This document shows positions 60,987-64,000 of a stretch of DNA of 64,000 nucleotides, piece after piece; within the stretch, counting starts at the first letter, position 1; every line of letters begins with the position of its first letter. This DNA is from Fratercula arctica (Eukaryota; Chordata; Aves; Charadriiformes; Alcidae): the NCBI GenBank assembly GCA_947846985.1, contig CANTUZ010000005.1, forward strand, positions 50,743,389-50,807,388, written 5' to 3'. The notes beneath the pieces were generated by a model. That model had not been told where the DNA came from, did not search any database, and saw only the letters and a list, made by a program, of their open reading frames with translations. The position numbers and the translations under genes were made by a program.

Positions 60987-62204
60987 CTAGAGCATTCCCT
61001 GAAGTGCCAGATCCAGATGTTTCTTAAATACCTCTAGGGATGGTGACTCAACCACCTCCCTGGGCAGGCTGTTCCAGTGCCTGACCACTCTTTCAGGAAA
61101 GTAATTCTTCCTAACATCTAACCTAAACCTCCCCTGCCGCAACTTCAGACCATTTCCTCTGGTCCTGTCATTATTCACCTGGGAGAAGAGGCCAACACCC
61201 ACCTCTCTACAGCCTCCTTTCAGGTAGTTGCAGAGGGCAATGAGGTCTCCCCTCAGCCTCCTCTTCTCCAAACTAAACATGCCCAGCTCCCTCAGCCTCT
61301 CCTGATGTGACTTGGTCTCCAGACCCCTCACCAGCTTGGTAGCTCTCCTCTGGACACGCTCCAGCACTTCAATGTGCCTCTTGTACAGAGGGGCCCGGAA
61401 CTGAACACAGCACTTGAGGTGAGGCCTCACCAGTGCCGAGTACAGAGGCACCATCACTTCCCTACTCCTGCTGGCCATGCTATTCCTGATACAAGCCAGA
61501 ATGCTGCTGGCCTTCTTGGCCACCTGGGCACACTGCTGGCTCATGTTAAGCTGGTTGTCCACCAGCACCCTCAGGTCCTTTTCTGCTGGGCAGCTTTCCA
61601 GCCACTCTTCCCCAAGCCTGTAGCGTTGCTTGGGGTTGTTGTGACCAAAATGCAGGACCCGGCACTTGGCCTTGTTAAACCTCATACAATCGGCCTTGGC
61701 CCATTGATCCAGCCTGTCCAGATGCCTCTGTAGAGCCTTCCTGCCCTCAAGCAGATCAACACTCCCACCTAGTTTGGTGTCATCTGCAAACTTACTGAGG
61801 GTGCACTCAATCCCCTCATCCAGATCATCGATAAAGATATTGAATAAAACTGGTCCCAAAACTGAGCCCTGAGGGACACCGCTGGTGACCGGCCGCCAAG
61901 AGGATTTCACCCCATTAATCACAACTCTCTGGGCAGGGCCATCCAGCCAGTTTTTAACCCAGCGAAAAGTACACTTGTCTATGCCATGATTCGCCAGCTT
62001 CTCCAGGAGAATGCTGTGGGGGACGGTGTCAAAGGCCTTATTACCAAAGTCCAGATAGACCACAGCTTTCCCCACATCCAGAAGGAGGATCACATGGTAA
62101 CAGCAAGAGATCGGGTTGGTTAAGCAGGACCTCCCTTTCCTAAACCCATGCTGGCTGGCCCTGATCCCTTGGCTGCCCTGCACTTGACATGAGAGCTCAC
62201 TCAA
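60987..62204 (-). pseudogene. CR1 ORF2 reverse-transcriptase fragment, 405-codon open frame
   Basis: This is one uninterrupted frame covering the RT fingers/palm and the ORF2 C-terminus. Visible in order: [14 protein letters not shown] (17-30), motif A around D52 ([12 protein letters not shown]), [15 protein letters not shown] (84-98), motif [15 protein letters not shown] (108-121), motif [10 protein letters not shown] (139-147), [47 protein letters not shown] and the end [14 protein letters not shown]. Motif A is one residue longer than in the copy at 53905 (DFGNKAFD against DFSKAFD). Two residues are missing just before it (GKAVVYLDF against GKAVYVVYIDF). Both changes keep frame but probably harm the catalytic site. 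The frame lacks the endonuclease and first RT block, so it cannot move itself. The ATG at 62204 is not the family start; the frame is open by descent from ORF2. Confidence 0.93.
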
Positions 62205-62250
62205 GATGATCCTCTTATGGTCACTGCCAGACTGGCCTTGGAACCAGTAA

Positions 62251-64000
62251 ACATTCTTCTAAGTCATTTTTCCAGACTTTGTAGCATATGGACTTGTATG
62301 ACACCTACGTTTGGGCACCTCCCTTTTAAGGTTTTGAACTCTTGATCACTTGCATATCACCAGTAAATTTTTTTCCTTATACTTTCAAGATTTAATTTCT
62401 CTTGTGTAACATCTATGTTCACTTTCTGGTAAATTGATACCAAGCAGATTTACCAGTTAGAGCTGAGACTGAAATCTAGTCAACATAATTACCTAACTTA
62501 GGAAACGTAACTTAGTATTAGGAACTTAGATAATTAACTGAGAGTAAGAAACCTTAACTGGATAAATTTAAGGTTAATTGAGATTAATCCCACTCTAGAA
62601 ATCAATTCCCTTAGTCTGTTCTTTAAATTATATTGTAAACACTCTCCTGTAAAATGTGCCATCCGAAATATCTCTAAAAACTCATGTTTTAGAAAAGTAA
62701 CATAAGTCATTCCACCTGTAAGCGCACTGCATATCAAACTAACCCGTCTTTAAACCAAGTTATTTGTTGGCTTCAGTCTTGCTGCTAAACCAAAAAAAAG
62801 ATGATCCTTGGAAAAAGAATATCTGCATATCATAACGACTATATTGACTTTAGTCTTTATATAGCCCCTTAAAAAAAAATCTAAAAAAAAAAAAAGTATA
62901 GCAGTTCAAAATTTCATTAATATCTTCAGTCTTTAGTGAAATAAAATTTAATGAGGTAAATAACATTAGATTTTTCTTGATGTATGATAGCAGTTAAAAA
63001 GAGCAAAGTAACTATCGCCTGAGAGAGGAGTCAAGGGAAGGTGTTATTCTGACATCAGTCCCTGAGTGCTGACAGGCCTTCCACAGTGCTTTGTGACGAG
63101 GACAGGAAAGATCACACTGTATTATCCCCTGTGCATCCTTAGTTCTCGTGGCTTAATCTGAACGAGTGCAAATTTGAGTAGACAAGTGAGCACCAACAAA
63201 AATTTAAAGCCTGCTACAAAATGATGCAAAAATATTTAATGTTGTTTGATTTACTTAGATTAAGAATGATCAATGAGACATTAATAAGAAACTGTCAATC
63301 TGTTTGTAGCCTCAGCTGCATTATCTGTCAAATACTCTGCGCAACCAGCTATCCGCAGTGAAGGGCATTTTCAATGCTTTGGTGGAGTTTTACACCAGGA
63401 AGCTAAGAGGGTAGTTCAACCCAGCATGCCAATTAGCATTTTCCCTCTCAGAACATGTTTACTGTGATTCTGCCTCTGCTGCTAAAGGCCAATATCAGTG
63501 AACTGGTCTACTGACCATATAGTTCTCCCAAATGCTGGAGCTGAGCCACTTTGCAGCTGCTTGTCAATGCCACTTGTTTGCTAACTATGTAACCCTGATT
63601 TCTGGTATTGGCTCTTCCCTCAGCATTCCCTGCAAGGGTTAGACCACATACCACCATATATGCAGAGGAAAATCAGTTCTGCAAACATTAGCAACCAATC
63701 ACTAGTAGCTAAAATAAAAGATTGGTTGGATTATTTTCCAAATGCTACTAGAAAATCACATAATAGACTCATCTGGAATAATCACAAAAGATAAAGCAAA
63801 ACCAGAACAGTCCAAAATACTCATTACATGGTAGCTTTCACAGTGTTTATCAGAACAATAGTATGTTTGCTTTATTTTCCAATTCTGATGCCATTGTCAT
63901 CTGTCACTTCTTTTTTTTCTGTTTTTTTTCTAATTTAAACTGCCTTTGAAATAATTGCATTTATAAATTCTCATTGACAGATGAAGAGAAGGAGAGGAAA
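62251..64000. other. unique DNA, no gene seen; candidate conserved element
   Basis: There is no recognisable gene or repeat. A-runs lie at 62871-62879 and 62883-62895, and T-runs near 63911-63930. The stretch at 63000-63440 is less AT-rich and rich in complex words; it is reported as a candidate conserved non-coding element. Confidence 0.5.

Larger units (their letters stand above)
60884..62250 (-). mobile_element. CR1 LINE, 5'-truncated, best-preserved copy
   Basis: About 1.37 kb on the minus strand, ending (at 60884-60907) in three ATTCTATG-type octamers. It spans from just before the RT finger block to the 3' UTR. It is the same group as the copy at 33345-34430. An (AC)n plus A-run microsatellite (60950-60968) has grown in the 3' UTR. 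The 5' edge lies near 62250, where similarity to the CR1 segment encoding the block before SQHGF fades. The endonuclease half and 5' UTR are missing. Confidence 0.97.

Noticed and set aside
61374..61733. 119-codon plus-strand open frame
   Set aside because: It is the antisense of the conserved CR1 RT frame at 60987-62204, so it is a shadow.
1..64000. tRNA, rRNA, CRISPR array, bacterial-type operon or phage features
   Set aside because: I looked for B-box-like words (GGTTCGAATCC types), regularly spaced identical repeats and dense coding. None were found, and the repeats show vertebrate nuclear DNA.

Overview
The window looks like bird nuclear DNA. It is AT-rich and carries no convincing host protein-coding gene, rRNA, tRNA or CRISPR array. 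The recognisable content is mobile-element debris. There are five clear CR1 non-LTR retrotransposon fragments, some still ending in the family's 8-bp tail (ATTCTGTG/ATTCTATG type). There is one solo LTR of about 1 kb that I recognise as an avian endogenous-retrovirus type. Three old MIR-like SINE remnants and two very decayed CR1 pieces complete the set. Mammalian repeats (L1, Alu, B1/B2) are absent and repeat density is low, which also fits a bird. The species cannot be settled from this sequence.

Layout: 1-5567 is unique AT-rich DNA that opens with a G-quadruplex motif. 5568-6584 is the solo LTR. 7389-7690 is a CR1 3' end on the minus strand, followed by an unexplained GC-rich, CpG-poor block (7771-8022) and an old CR1 tail near 8525-8585. 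8590-33344 is unique DNA with one MIR-like remnant (18940-19136) and homopolymer tracts. 33345-34430 is a broken CR1 reverse-transcriptase fragment (minus). 34431-43225 is unique DNA with a MIR-like remnant at 37965-38092. 43226-43800 is a complete CR1 3' end (plus). 43801-53904 is unique DNA with overlapping hairpins (47882-47917) and a MIR-like remnant (52372-52514). 53905-54565 is a CR1 RT fragment lacking its 3' end (plus). 56916-57130 is an ancient CR1 remnant (minus). 60884-62250 is the best-preserved CR1, with a 405-codon open frame (minus). The rest, to 64000, is unique DNA.

No set of genes works together here. The window reads as a gene desert or the inside of a very long intron. The most useful leads are a near-perfect recursive-splice-type motif (56300-56323, plus) and several stretches that look like conserved non-coding elements. 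The three CR1 RT fragments are each damaged in or next to a catalytic motif, by three different lesions. I found no undescribed biological system that I can support.
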